Shown: positions 1-6,082 of the stretch, piece after piece
Layout of the letters: every line of letters begins with the position of its first letter
Position numbering within the stretch: position 1 is the first letter of the stretch
Assembly: GCA_023422735.1 (NCBI GenBank)
Contig: JAFAGL010000192.1
Coordinates: 1-12,718 of the forward strand
Source of the DNA: Pseudomonadota bacterium
GTDB taxonomy: Bacteria > Pseudomonadota > Alphaproteobacteria > Rhizobiales > Rhizobiaceae
Direction: 5' to 3'
DNA: 12,718 nucleotides
Notes under the pieces: generated by a model
What the model was told of the DNA's origin: nothing
Seen by the model: the letters and a program-made list of their open reading frames with translations, nothing else
The model's database searches: none
Made by a program: the position numbers and the translations under genes

Positions 1-1
1 A

Positions 2-259
2 CGCATGTTTGAGTTCGTTGACCGTCTGGTTACAATTGCGCTGCCACGTGTGCGCGATTTCCGTGGTCTGAACCCTAAGAGTTTCGATGGTCGCGGCAAT
101 TTTGCCATGGGCATCAAGGAACACATCGTATTCCCTGAAATCAACTACGATAAGGTAGATCAGATTTGGGGGATGGACATCATCGTTTGTACGACAGCCA
201 AAACGGACGAAGAAGCTCGGGCCTTGCTGAAGGCACTGAACTTCCCGTTCCGGCAGTAA
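2..259 (+). CDS. rplE: 50S ribosomal protein L5 (uL5), 3' end only
   Basis: The window opens inside this gene; the reading frame runs in from the left edge to the TAA stop, giving about the last 85 residues of a protein that is normally around 180-185 residues. The visible part carries the conserved uL5 C-terminal block: a valine- and arginine-rich strand (RVRDFRGL), the glycine-rich GRGNFAMGIKEHIVFPEI segment, and DKVDQIWGMDI, which leads into the last strand and helix. L5 binds 5S rRNA in the central protuberance of the large subunit and contacts S13 across the subunit interface. rpsN follows after 26 bases, the standard spc-operon order. The in-frame ATG at 5 is internal, not a start. Identity is certain from the motif and the gene order; the 5' part lies outside the window. 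Confidence 0.97.
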   Translation, partial: RMFEFVDRLVTIALPRVRDFRGLNPKSFDGRGNFAMGIKEHIVFPEINYDKVDQIWGMDIIVCTTAKTDEEARALLKALNFPFRQ

Positions 260-285
260 CGGCAGCGAGTAAAGGATAATCTGAA

Positions 286-591
286 ATGGCAAAGACCAGC
301 TCAGTCGAGAAAGACAAAAAGGTCCGCAAGACGGTAGCTCGTTATGCTGCAAAGCGTAAGGAGCTCAAGGATGTCATTATGGATCAGGACCGCCCGATTG
401 AGGAGCGCTTCCGTGCTCAGCTGAAGCTTGCATCGCTTCCGCGTAATTCTTCCAAGGTGCGGATCCACAACCGGTGTGAAGTTACCGGTCGTCCACATGC
501 ATTCTATCGCAAGTTGAAGATGTCGCGTATTGCATTGCGCGAATTGGGGTCCGTGGGAGCAATCCCAGGCCTGGTCAAGTCGAGCTGGTAA
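286..591 (+). CDS. rpsN: 30S ribosomal protein S14 (uS14), zinc-independent long form
   Basis: This is a 101-residue S14, a late-assembling protein of the 30S head. The C-terminal half has the family signature around HNRCEVTGRPHAFYRKLKMS and ends with the usual GLVKSSW. Only one cysteine is visible, so the paired CXXC zinc ligands of the short S14 form are absent and this is the C-minus type of about 100 residues. The N-terminal half is very rich in lysine and arginine, as expected for rRNA contact. An AAGGA element about 10 bases before the ATG supports the start. The gene sits between rplE and rpsH as in other spc operons, and its stop codon is part of the TAAGGAG that serves as the rpsH ribosome-binding site. 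Confidence 0.98.
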   Translation: MAKTSSVEKDKKVRKTVARYAAKRKELKDVIMDQDRPIEERFRAQLKLASLPRNSSKVRIHNRCEVTGRPHAFYRKLKMSRIALRELGSVGAIPGLVKSSW

Positions 592-603
592 GGAGCGACA
601 GTT

Positions 604-1002
604 ATGTCAATGACCGATCCACTCGGCGATATGCTGACCCGTATTCGTAATGCGCTTGGACGCCGCAAGCTGACGGTTTCGACGCCGTCATCGCGTTTGC
701 GCCAGCGTGTTCTGGATGTCTTGAAGTCAGAGGGCTATATCCGCGATTATAGCGTCTCGGACTTTGAGAACGGTAAGTCCGAGATCGAAATTCAGTTGAA
801 GTATCATGAGGGCGTGCCCGTTATCCGCGAGATCTCGCGTGTTTCAAAGCCCGGCCGTCGTGTTTATGTTTCCATGAAGACGATCCCGCATGTGGCCAAC
901 GGCCTCGGCATCTCGATCCTATCGACTCCAAAAGGGGTGATGGCGGATCACGAGGCGCGTGAGCAGAACGTCGGCGGCGAAATCCTCTGCCAGATCTTCT
1001 GA
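604..1002 (+). CDS. rpsH: 30S ribosomal protein S8 (uS8)
   Basis: This 132-residue protein is full length for S8. It starts with the typical MTDPLGDMLTRIRNA helix and ends with the conserved STPKGVMADHEAREQNVGGE block and a hydrophobic C-terminus. S8 is a primary binder of the central domain of 16S rRNA and, in gammaproteobacteria, the translational repressor of the spc operon, acting at the rplE leader. That leader lies to the left of this window, so I cannot judge whether the control exists here. The start at 604 is preceded by TAAGGAG, overlapping the rpsN stop. A second Met two codons later (610) is possible but sits further from the Shine-Dalgarno. rplF follows after 31 bases. Confidence 0.98.
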   Translation: MSMTDPLGDMLTRIRNALGRRKLTVSTPSSRLRQRVLDVLKSEGYIRDYSVSDFENGKSEIEIQLKYHEGVPVIREISRVSKPGRRVYVSMKTIPHVANGLGISILSTPKGVMADHEAREQNVGGEILCQIF

Positions 1003-1033
1003 TCGGCGGACAAGAACAACGAGGACAAGACCA

Positions 1034-1567
1034 ATGTCTCGTATTGGTAAGAAACCGGTTCCGGTTCCGCAGGGCGTCACAGCAGATGTGAAGGGCCAGA
1101 CGGTTACGGCGAAGGGCCCAAAAGGCGAGTTGAAGTTCGTCGTTAACGACGAGGTTCTTGTGAAACTCGACAATGGTGAGATTTCTGTCGAACCACGTGA
1201 CGAATCCAAGGATGCACGCTCAAAGTGGGGTATGTCCCGCACGCAGATCGTGAATATTCTGACAGGAGTCAAAGACGGTTTCGAGCGTCGTCTCGAAATC
1301 ACTGGCGTTGGTTATCGCGCTGCCATGCAGGGCAAGAACCTGCAACTGGCTCTTGGCTTCAGCCACGACGTGGTTTATCAGACGCCGGAAGGAATCACGA
1401 TCGCTACACCTAAGCCGACAGAAATCGTCGTTACGGGTATCGATAAGCAGATCGTAGGCCAGGTTGCGGCTGAGATTCGTGAGTATCGCGGTCCGGAGCC
1501 TTATAAGGGCAAGGGTGTCCGTTATGCCGGCGAACGTATCGTTCGCAAGGAAGGCAAGAAGAAGTAA
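1034..1567 (+). CDS. rplF: 50S ribosomal protein L6 (uL6)
   Basis: A 177-residue protein, the usual length for L6, with two tandem copies of the L6 fold. The start MSRIGKKPVPVP is typical, and the C-terminal signature PEPYKGKGVRY is at residues 154-164, followed by a lysine-rich tail. L6 lies near the factor-binding region of the 50S subunit beside the sarcin-ricin loop. I chose the ATG at 1034 because the frame extends upstream to 959 only inside the end of rpsH and would add residues unlike L6, while ACGAGGA lies just before 1034. It follows rpsH by 31 bases and precedes rplR by 12, consistent with translational coupling in the operon. Confidence 0.98.
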   Translation: MSRIGKKPVPVPQGVTADVKGQTVTAKGPKGELKFVVNDEVLVKLDNGEISVEPRDESKDARSKWGMSRTQIVNILTGVKDGFERRLEITGVGYRAAMQGKNLQLALGFSHDVVYQTPEGITIATPKPTEIVVTGIDKQIVGQVAAEIREYRGPEPYKGKGVRYAGERIVRKEGKKK

Positions 1568-1579
1568 GGATCGCCGGAT

Positions 1580-1939
1580 ATGGCTAACAAGGTTGCTCTC
1601 AAGAAGCGCGCCGCCCGCGTCCGCCGTCAAATCAAGGCGGTTTCCGGTGATCGTCCGCGTCTTTCTGTTCATCGTTCGTCCAAGAACATCTACGCTCAGG
1701 TGATCGACGACGCCAATGGCCACACGCTGGCTGCCGCTTCGACACTCGAAGGCGACCTGAAGGGTTCGCTGAAGACCGGCGCGGATGCGGCCGCTGCGGC
1801 TGCCGTTGGCAAGCTGGTTGCCGAGCGTGCGACGAAAGCCGGCGTCAAGGAAGTGGTTTTCGACCGTGGTGCCTATATTTTCCACGGTCGAGTGAAGGCT
1901 CTGGCCGAAGCTGCCCGCGAAGGCGGCCTCAGCTTCTAA
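1580..1939 (+). CDS. rplR: 50S ribosomal protein L18 (uL18)
   Basis: A 119-residue L18, full length for the bacterial family. It has the basic N-terminal tail (residues 1-20, many Lys and Arg), the RPRLSVHRSSKNIYAQVIDD segment that begins the globular domain, an alanine-rich helix in the middle, and the conserved C-terminal FDRGAYIFHGRVKALAEAAR ending in GGLSF. With L5 it anchors 5S rRNA to the central protuberance. AAGGA at the end of rplF supplies the ribosome-binding site, ten bases before the ATG. Unlike its neighbours the gene is followed by a 90-bp gap that contains a strong hairpin with a T run, described separately. Confidence 0.98.
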   Translation: MANKVALKKRAARVRRQIKAVSGDRPRLSVHRSSKNIYAQVIDDANGHTLAAASTLEGDLKGSLKTGADAAAAAAVGKLVAERATKAGVKEVVFDRGAYIFHGRVKALAEAAREGGLSF

Positions 1940-1957
1940 GCCTGAGTACTCATCGCC

Positions 1958-1994
1958 CCGGCTGGCATCTCGCGATGCCGGCCGGATTTTTGTT
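1958..1994 (+). terminator. Terminator-like hairpin between rplR and rpsE
   Basis: Bases 1958-1969 and 1974-1985 form a 12-base-pair stem, GC-rich, with a single G-U wobble (1963 with 1980) and a four-base loop TCGC. The stem is followed at once by ATTTTTGTT. This is the layout of an intrinsic terminator, although it stands in the middle of a ribosomal operon whose downstream genes must be expressed. It may act as a partial terminator or attenuator, as an mRNA processing or stabilising stem, or be read through by an antiterminated polymerase. The structure is read directly from the sequence; function is inference. Confidence 0.65.
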
Positions 1995-2029
1995 GATCCG
2001 TGCTACCGGAAAAAAATAAGGACTAGGAT

Positions 2030-2599
2030 ATGGCACAGGAACGTAGGGAAGGTGGTCGCGATCGCAACCGTGACCGCGAAGAGCGCGACGATGGTTTCGT
2101 CGACAAGCTCGTTCACATCAATCGCGTAGCCAAGGTGGTGAAGGGCGGCCGTCGTTTCGGTTTCGCAGCTCTCGTCGTCGTCGGCGACCAGAAGGGCCGC
2201 GTCGGCTTCGGTCACGGGAAGGCACGCGAAGTGCCGGAAGCTATTCGCAAGGCGACGGAAGCTGCAAAGCGGGATTTGATTTTTGTCCCATTGCGCTCGG
2301 GTCGTACGCTTCATCACGACGTGGAAGGCCGTCACGGCGCGGGTCGCGTTTTATTGCGGGCTGCGAAGGCCGGTACCGGGATCATTGCCGGCGGTCCGAT
2401 GCGCGCCGTTTTCGAAACTCTTGGCATGCATGACGTGGTCGCTAAGTCCATGGGTTCGTCGAACCCTTACAACATGGTACGTGCGACGTTTGACGCTTTG
2501 AAGAGCCAAGTTCATCCTAAGGATGTTGCTGCTGCTCGCGGTATCAAGTTCTCGACCCTGCAGGCGCGTCGCGGCTCAGCCGTGACCGTTGACGAATAA
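2030..2599 (+). CDS. rpsE: 30S ribosomal protein S5 (uS5)
   Basis: A 189-residue S5, slightly longer than the 166-residue enterobacterial protein because of an N-terminal extension. The first 21 residues are almost all charged (Arg, Asp, Glu), then the double-stranded RNA-binding-like S5 domain begins with DGFVDKLVHINRVAKVVKGG. The signature RRFGFAALVVVGDQKGRVGFG is at about 41-61, and the C-terminal domain contains GAGRVLLRAAKAGTGIIAGG and SSNPYNMVRATFDAL. S5 lines the mRNA entry region and takes part in decoding accuracy. AAGGA about ten bases upstream sets the start. The gene follows the hairpin gap after rplR, so it may have a differently regulated message level from the genes to its left. 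Confidence 0.98.
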   Translation: MAQERREGGRDRNRDREERDDGFVDKLVHINRVAKVVKGGRRFGFAALVVVGDQKGRVGFGHGKAREVPEAIRKATEAAKRDLIFVPLRSGRTLHHDVEGRHGAGRVLLRAAKAGTGIIAGGPMRAVFETLGMHDVVAKSMGSSNPYNMVRATFDALKSQVHPKDVAAARGIKFSTLQARRGSAVTVDE

Positions 2600-2610
2600 G
2601 GAGCGGGTTT

Positions 2611-2811
2611 ATGGCGAAGAAAGACAGCGCTAAGACGCTGGTTGTCGAACAGATCGGCAGCCCGATCCGCCGTCCGAAGGAGCAGCGCGCAACGCTGGTT
2701 GGTCTCGGATTGAACAAGATGCATCGCCGTCGCACTTTGCAGGATACGCCTGCGGTTCGCGGAATGATTGCCAGCGTCCAGCATCTCGTCCGCGTCGTGG
2801 ACGAGGCTTGA
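2611..2811 (+). CDS. rpmD: 50S ribosomal protein L30 (uL30)
   Basis: A 66-residue short bacterial-type L30. The first strand is KTLVVEQIGSPIRRP, followed by the family core KEQRATLVGLGLNKMHRRR and the terminal strand MIASVQHLVRVVD. L30 is a small peripheral protein of the large subunit. AAGGAG immediately after the rpsE stop, within the 11-base gap, supplies the ribosome-binding site. Its position between rpsE and rplO is canonical for the spc operon. Confidence 0.97.
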   Translation: MAKKDSAKTLVVEQIGSPIRRPKEQRATLVGLGLNKMHRRRTLQDTPAVRGMIASVQHLVRVVDEA

Positions 2812-2828
2812 TCGCGAGGAGAATTCCT

Positions 2829-3299
2829 ATGAAATTGAACGAGATCAAGGACAACGAAGGCTCAACGCATTCGCGTAAGCGTGTCGGTCGCGGTATCGGC
2901 TCGGGTACCGGCAAGACCGGTGGTCGCGGCGTGAAGGGCCAGAGCTCGCGCTCGGGCGTTGCCATCAACGGTTTCGAGGGCGGTCAGATGCCGCTTTATC
3001 GGCGCCTTCCCAAGCGTGGCTTCAACAATCTTTTCGGCAAAAGTTTCAGCACCGTGTCACTCGGCCGTATTCAGGCTGCTCTTGATGCTGGCAAGCTCGA
3101 CAAGAGTGAAACGGTCACGGTTGAGAGCCTTATCAAGGCGGGTGTGGTCCGACGTGCCAAGGATGGGGTTCGGATTCTCAGCGATGGCGAACTCAAAGCG
3201 AAGCTTTCGTTTGATGTAGCAGGTGCCAGCAAGGCAGCGCGTGAAAAGATCGAAAAGGCCGGCGGTTCCTTGAAGTTACCGGAAACGGCTGCCGAGTAA
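2829..3299 (+). CDS. rplO: 50S ribosomal protein L15 (uL15)
   Basis: A 156-residue L15. The N-terminal MKLNEIKDNEGSTHSRKRVG leads into a long glycine- and basic-rich extended tail (about residues 17-45) that threads into 23S rRNA, then FEGGQMPLYRRLPKRGF at about 49-65, and a globular C-terminal part ending with a Lys-Ala-rich helix. The ATG at 2829 is preferred over the in-frame TTG at 2808, which overlaps the end of rpmD and would add seven residues not found in L15; GAGGAGA lies before the ATG. The gene is followed by a 164-bp structured gap before secY, so transcription or stability may change here. Confidence 0.98.
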   Translation: MKLNEIKDNEGSTHSRKRVGRGIGSGTGKTGGRGVKGQSSRSGVAINGFEGGQMPLYRRLPKRGFNNLFGKSFSTVSLGRIQAALDAGKLDKSETVTVESLIKAGVVRRAKDGVRILSDGELKAKLSFDVAGASKAAREKIEKAGGSLKLPETAAE

Positions 3300-3311
3300 G
3301 CGATCTGATGT

Positions 3312-3341
3312 CCAGGCAACAACGCCCAACGTTGTGCCTGG
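3312..3341 (+). promoter_or_regulatory. Hairpin 1 in the rplO-secY gap
   Basis: CCAGGCAACAACG at 3312-3324 pairs with CGTTGTGCCTGG at 3330-3341: twelve pairs with one bulged A, around a five-base loop CCCAA. No T run follows directly (CTTCGCTTGC comes next), so it is not a classic intrinsic terminator. It could protect the 3' end of an upstream message or be part of a regulatory leader for secY. The pairing is seen; the role is unknown. Confidence 0.5.
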
Positions 3342-3394
3342 CTTCGCTTGCATCTTTTCCTGCCGGGGCTTATTTCGAGGACTCGGCGAAACGC

Positions 3395-3421
3395 GGCGCC
3401 CGCATTGTCGGGCGCCTTGTT
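3395..3421 (+). terminator. Hairpin 2 in the rplO-secY gap, weakly terminator-like
   Basis: GGCGCCCG at 3395-3402 pairs perfectly with CGGGCGCC at 3409-3416 around the six-base loop CATTGT and is followed by TTGTT. The stem is strong but the T tract is short and interrupted, so termination would be partial at best. A third, smaller stem (CGCCA at 3433-3437 with TGGCG at 3442-3446) follows just before the secY ribosome-binding site GGAG at 3452. These bases also make up most of the otherwise gene-free 164-bp interval; I see no convincing promoter in it. Confidence 0.45.
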
Positions 3422-3463
3422 GCGTAAGGAAGCGCCATTTCTGGCGTTAGCGGAGACTTTCCC

Positions 3464-4804
3464 ATGGCATCTGCCGCAGAGCAGCTCGCATCCAATTTGA
3501 ACTTTGCTGCCTTCGCCAAGGCGGAAGACCTTAAGCGTCGTATCTGGTTCACGATCGGCGCTTTGTTGGTATACCGGTTGGGGACCTACATCCCTATGCC
3601 CGGTATCAATCCGGATGCGTTTGCCCAAGCGTTTCAGCAGCAATCCGGTGGCGTTCTCGGCATGTTCAATATGTTCGCCGGTGGCGCGGTGGAGCGCATG
3701 GCGATCTTTGCGCTCGGCATCATGCCTTACATTTCGGCCTCAATCATTGTTCAGCTGATGACTTCGGTTGTTCCTTCTCTGGAAGCGCTGAAGAAAGAGG
3801 GCGAGCAGGGCCGTAAGATCATTAACCAGTACACCCGCTACGGTACGGTTCTTCTTGCTACTGTTCAGGCCTATGGGATCGCGGTTGGTTTGGAAGCGGG
3901 GAATAACCTGGTTACCGATCCAGGCATGTTCTTCCGCTTGTCCACGGTAATTACGCTCGTGGGCGGAACCATGTTCCTGATGTGGTTGGGCGAGCAGATC
4001 ACCGCACGTGGTATCGGCAACGGTATTTCGTTGATTATCTTCGCCGGTATTGTGGCTGGGCTGCCAGGGGCCGTCGGAGGCGCGCTTGAACTCAACCGGA
4101 CTGGACAGCTTTCTACCGGTCTGATTCTGGCGATTTTCGTTCTCGCGGTGGTTGTTATTGGCGTGATCGTATTCTTCGAGCGCGCGCAGCGCCGCTTGCT
4201 GATTCAGTATCCGAAGCGCCAGGTTGGCAATCGGATGTTCCAGGGTGAGACGTCGCATCTCCCCTTGAAACTGAATACTGCGGGTGTGATCCCCCCAATT
4301 TTCGCCTCATCGCTTCTCTTGTTGCCAGCGACTGCCGCTGGATTTACCGATACGACGACGCTGCCAGGTTGGGCGAGCACGGTTCTAACGGCACTTGGTC
4401 ACGGGCAGCCGCTTTACATGCTGCTTTATGCGGCGCTCATCATCTTCTTTTGTTTCTTTTACACCGCGATTGTCTTCAATCCGAAAGATACCGCAGACCA
4501 GTTGAAGAAGCATTCGGGCTTTATCCCTGGCTATCGGCCGGGTGAGCGTACGGCGGACTACATCGATTACGTTTTGACGCGTATTACGGTGGTTGGTGCC
4601 ATCTACATTACGCTGGTATGTTTGCTTCCAGAGTTCCTGATTTCGGCGACGGGTGTACCGTTCTATCTGGGTGGGACATCCTTGCTTATTGTCGTGAGTG
4701 TCACGCTCGATACGGTGGCACAGGTTCAAGGGCACTTGATCGCCCATCAGTATGAGGGGCTGATCAAGAAGTCGAAGCTCCGCGGAGGAAAGAGGGGACG
4801 ATGA
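3464..4804 (+). CDS. secY: Protein translocase subunit SecY
   Basis: SecY is the pore-forming subunit of the SecYEG channel in the inner membrane, passing unfolded proteins to the periplasm and inserting membrane proteins. The 446-residue product has the expected pattern of about ten hydrophobic segments. Family landmarks include GIMPYISASIIVQLM (about 85-99), MWLGEQITARGIGNGIS (173-189), the cytoplasmic HLPLKLNTAGVIPPIFASS (265-283), and the loop GFIPGYRPGERTADYIDYVL (352-371) that contacts SecA and the ribosome. The C-terminus is strongly basic (KKSKLRGGKRGR). GGAG eight bases before the ATG supports the start. It overlaps adk by four bases (ATGA), so the two are probably translationally coupled. 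rpmJ, which follows secY in enterobacteria, is not here, as is usual in alphaproteobacteria. Confidence 0.98.
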   Translation: MASAAEQLASNLNFAAFAKAEDLKRRIWFTIGALLVYRLGTYIPMPGINPDAFAQAFQQQSGGVLGMFNMFAGGAVERMAIFALGIMPYISASIIVQLMTSVVPSLEALKKEGEQGRKIINQYTRYGTVLLATVQAYGIAVGLEAGNNLVTDPGMFFRLSTVITLVGGTMFLMWLGEQITARGIGNGISLIIFAGIVAGLPGAVGGALELNRTGQLSTGLILAIFVLAVVVIGVIVFFERAQRRLLIQYPKRQVGNRMFQGETSHLPLKLNTAGVIPPIFASSLLLLPATAAGFTDTTTLPGWASTVLTALGHGQPLYMLLYAALIIFFCFFYTAIVFNPKDTADQLKKHSGFIPGYRPGERTADYIDYVLTRITVVGAIYITLVCLLPEFLISATGVPFYLGGTSLLIVVSVTLDTVAQVQGHLIAHQYEGLIKKSKLRGGKRGR

Positions 4805-5388
4805 GGCTGATACTGCTTGGGCCGCCGGGGGCGGGAAAAGGCACGCAAGCACAGCGACTTGTTGACCAGCACGGGATACCGCAGTTATCTACCGGGGATA
4901 TGCTGCGAGCTGCGGTGAAAGCTGGAAGTGAAGTGGGGCGTCGCGCAAAATCCGTCATGGATGCCGGCGAGCTGGTTTCAGACGAAATCGTGAATCAGAT
5001 CGTTTCCGAGCGCGTCGATGAACCGGATTGTGCCAAGGGTTTCATTCTTGACGGATATCCACGCACGGTTCCCCAGGCCAAAGCCCTTAATAAAATTCTT
5101 CAGGGTAAGGGGCTCAAACTTGATGCGGTGATCGAGCTTAAGGTCAATGAAGCGGCTTTGCTCGCTCGCATTGAAAAGCGGGTGGCCGATACGCTTGCTT
5201 CCGGAGGCTCTGTTCGCGCCGACGACAATGCCGAGTCACTCGGAAAGCGGCTTGAGGAATATCGTCAGAAAACCGCGCCGCTTTCCGACTATTATCGGGA
5301 GACGGGCCAGTTGCAGACGATCGACGGTATGGCGCCGGTGGATATGGTGACCTCTGAAATCGAAACCATCCTCGCAAAACATATTTGA
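4801..5388 (+). CDS. adk: Adenylate kinase, short-lid type
   Basis: Adk catalyses ATP + AMP to 2 ADP in the cytoplasm. The 195-residue protein begins with the P-loop GPPGAGKGT at residues 7-15, then the AMP-binding part STGDMLRAAV (30-39) and FILDGYPRTVPQA (81-93). The lid region (about 127-143) is only a short loop with no cysteines, so this is the short form rather than the 214-residue type with a full lid or the zinc-binding variant. Conserved arginines of the closing segment are present after the lid (KRLEEYR). The start codon lies inside the secY stop region (ATGA overlap) and the AGGAAAGAGG run before it lies within the secY tail. The gene ends the first transcriptional block: a promoter-bearing gap follows. 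Confidence 0.97.
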   Translation: MRLILLGPPGAGKGTQAQRLVDQHGIPQLSTGDMLRAAVKAGSEVGRRAKSVMDAGELVSDEIVNQIVSERVDEPDCAKGFILDGYPRTVPQAKALNKILQGKGLKLDAVIELKVNEAALLARIEKRVADTLASGGSVRADDNAESLGKRLEEYRQKTAPLSDYYRETGQLQTIDGMAPVDMVTSEIETILAKHI

Positions 5389-5419
5389 GAGATTTGGCTA
5401 AGGTCCAGATCGCTTGGAG

Positions 5420-5448
5420 TTGACGAGTCGTTAAAGTCCGCCTATAGC
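5420..5448 (+). promoter_or_regulatory. Putative sigma70-type promoter for the alpha operon
   Basis: TTGACG at 5420-5425 and TATAGC at 5443-5448 are separated by exactly 17 bases. The -35 matches five of six consensus bases and the -10 four of six; preceded by C, the -10 reads CTATAG, close to the alphaproteobacterial housekeeping pattern. It lies about 145 bases upstream of the rpsM start, in the 205-bp gap after adk, so a transcript would carry a leader of roughly 140 bases. This is the best promoter I see in the window. Start-site mapping has not been seen; the call is by motif. Confidence 0.6.
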
Positions 5449-5480
5449 GACCCGTCTCCTATCAGACATTTGACTGACAG

Positions 5481-5502
5481 GCCGGTTTTGTGTTGCCGGT
5501 TT
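5481..5502 (+). repeat. Short direct repeat in the rpsM leader
   Basis: GCCGGTTT occurs at 5481-5488 and again at 5495-5502, one 14-base step apart. Both copies lie in the presumed untranslated leader between the promoter and rpsM. CCGGT at 5496-5500 can also pair with ACCGG at 5536-5540, so it may take part in an alternative fold. Such a short repeat could be chance. Confidence 0.3.
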
Positions 5503-5516
5503 AAGGTCATGTAAGC

Positions 5517-5547
5517 CCCACAAGGGCCGGCCTCCACCGGACGTGGG
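5517..5547 (+). promoter_or_regulatory. Hairpin in the rpsM leader
   Basis: CCCAC at 5517-5521 pairs with GTGGG at 5543-5547, and within it CCGG at 5527-5530 pairs with CCGG at 5537-5540 around a six-base loop, with an asymmetric internal loop (five bases against two). It has no T run, so it is a structural element rather than a terminator. Internal loops of this type are common in ribosomal-protein binding sites, but which protein, if any, binds is unknown. Confidence 0.4.
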
Positions 5548-5554
5548 AAATGAA

Positions 5555-5584
5555 CTCATGCTGGTTCAACCAGCTCACATGGAG
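5555..5584 (+). promoter_or_regulatory. Hairpin that can cover the rpsM Shine-Dalgarno
   Basis: The core stem is GCTGGT (5560-5565) with ACCAGC (5569-5574) around TCA. An outer extension pairs CTC (5555-5557) with GAG (5582-5584) and AT (5558-5559) with AT (5579-5580), leaving a small bulge at 5581 and an internal loop. The paired GAG is part of GGAG at 5581-5584, the ribosome-binding site nine bases before the rpsM ATG. If the outer helix forms, translation of rpsM would be reduced. The outer part is weak and its formation is inference. Confidence 0.4.
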
Positions 5585-5593
5585 TGAAAAGAA

Positions 5594-5962
5594 ATGGCAC
5601 GTATTGCGGGCGTTAACATCCCGACCAACAAGCGCGTAGTGATCGCGCTTCAGTACATTCACGGTATCGGCAAGCACTTTGCCCAGGAAATCGTCGAGAA
5701 GGTCGGTATCCCAGCCGAGCGTCGCGTGAACCAGTTGACAGATGCAGAGGTACTGCAGATCCGCGAAGCGATCGATCGCGATTATCAGGTTGAAGGTGAT
5801 CTTCGTCGCGAAACCTCAATGAACATCAAGCGCTTGATGGATCTTGGCTGCTATCGCGGTCTCCGTCATCGTCGCCAGCTGCCTGTTCGCGGTCAGCGCA
5901 CTCATACCAATGCGCGTACGCGCAAGGGCCCGGCGAAGGCAATTGCCGGTAAGAAGAAGTAA
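5594..5962 (+). CDS. rpsM: 30S ribosomal protein S13 (uS13)
   Basis: A 122-residue S13, full length. It opens with MARIAGVNIPTNKRVVIALQ, contains the helix-two-turn-helix YIHGIGKHFAQEIVEKVGI (21-39), and carries the basic C-terminal signature GLRHRRQLPVRGQRT at 89-103, followed by the THTNARTRKG tail that reaches the tRNA sites. S13 sits in the 30S head and forms inter-subunit bridges with L5. It is the first gene of the alpha operon. GGAG at 5581 is its ribosome-binding site. The 205-bp gap upstream has its own promoter candidate and hairpins, so the alpha operon may be controlled apart from the spc genes. Confidence 0.98.
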   Translation: MARIAGVNIPTNKRVVIALQYIHGIGKHFAQEIVEKVGIPAERRVNQLTDAEVLQIREAIDRDYQVEGDLRRETSMNIKRLMDLGCYRGLRHRRQLPVRGQRTHTNARTRKGPAKAIAGKKK

Positions 5963-5972
5963 TTTTCTGGTT

Positions 5973-6026
5973 GGAATAGGGCGAGCAAGAGCCTGCGATT
6001 GGCAGCCTGCTCGTTTTATTCCTTTT
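5973..6026 (+). terminator. Long hairpin with T-rich 3' arm between rpsM and rpsK
   Basis: Bases 5973-5987 pair with 6008-6022: fifteen consecutive RNA pairs, of which three in the middle are G-U (5979-5981 with 6014-6016). A two-against-five internal loop follows, then CTGC (5993-5996) with GCAG (6002-6005) around GATTG. The 3' arm contains TTTTATTCC and is followed by TTTT. If only CGAGCA/TGCTCG pairs, the following TTTTATT looks like a terminator tail; if the whole stem forms, the tail is paired. Either way the structure sits inside the operon and could reduce, or separate, expression of the genes after rpsM. Confidence 0.5.
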
Positions 6027-6082
6027 CCAAGGTGGAGCCGCTGGAATTACGGCGGCGTAGAGATCAGTAAGAAAGGACTATT

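Noticed and set aside
959..1033. Upstream extension of rplF
   Set aside because: It would overlap rpsH and add a Ser/Arg-rich stretch not found in L6; the ATG at 1034 has a good ribosome-binding site.
1220..1885. Antisense open frame of 221 codons across rplF and rplR
   Set aside because: It lies fully opposite two certain ribosomal genes, has no recognisable domain and no ribosome-binding site, and is explained by codon bias of the + strand.
3348..3376. Possible secY promoter, TTGCAT-N17-TATTTC
   Set aside because: Only three of six bases match in each box, which is expected by chance in a gap of this size.
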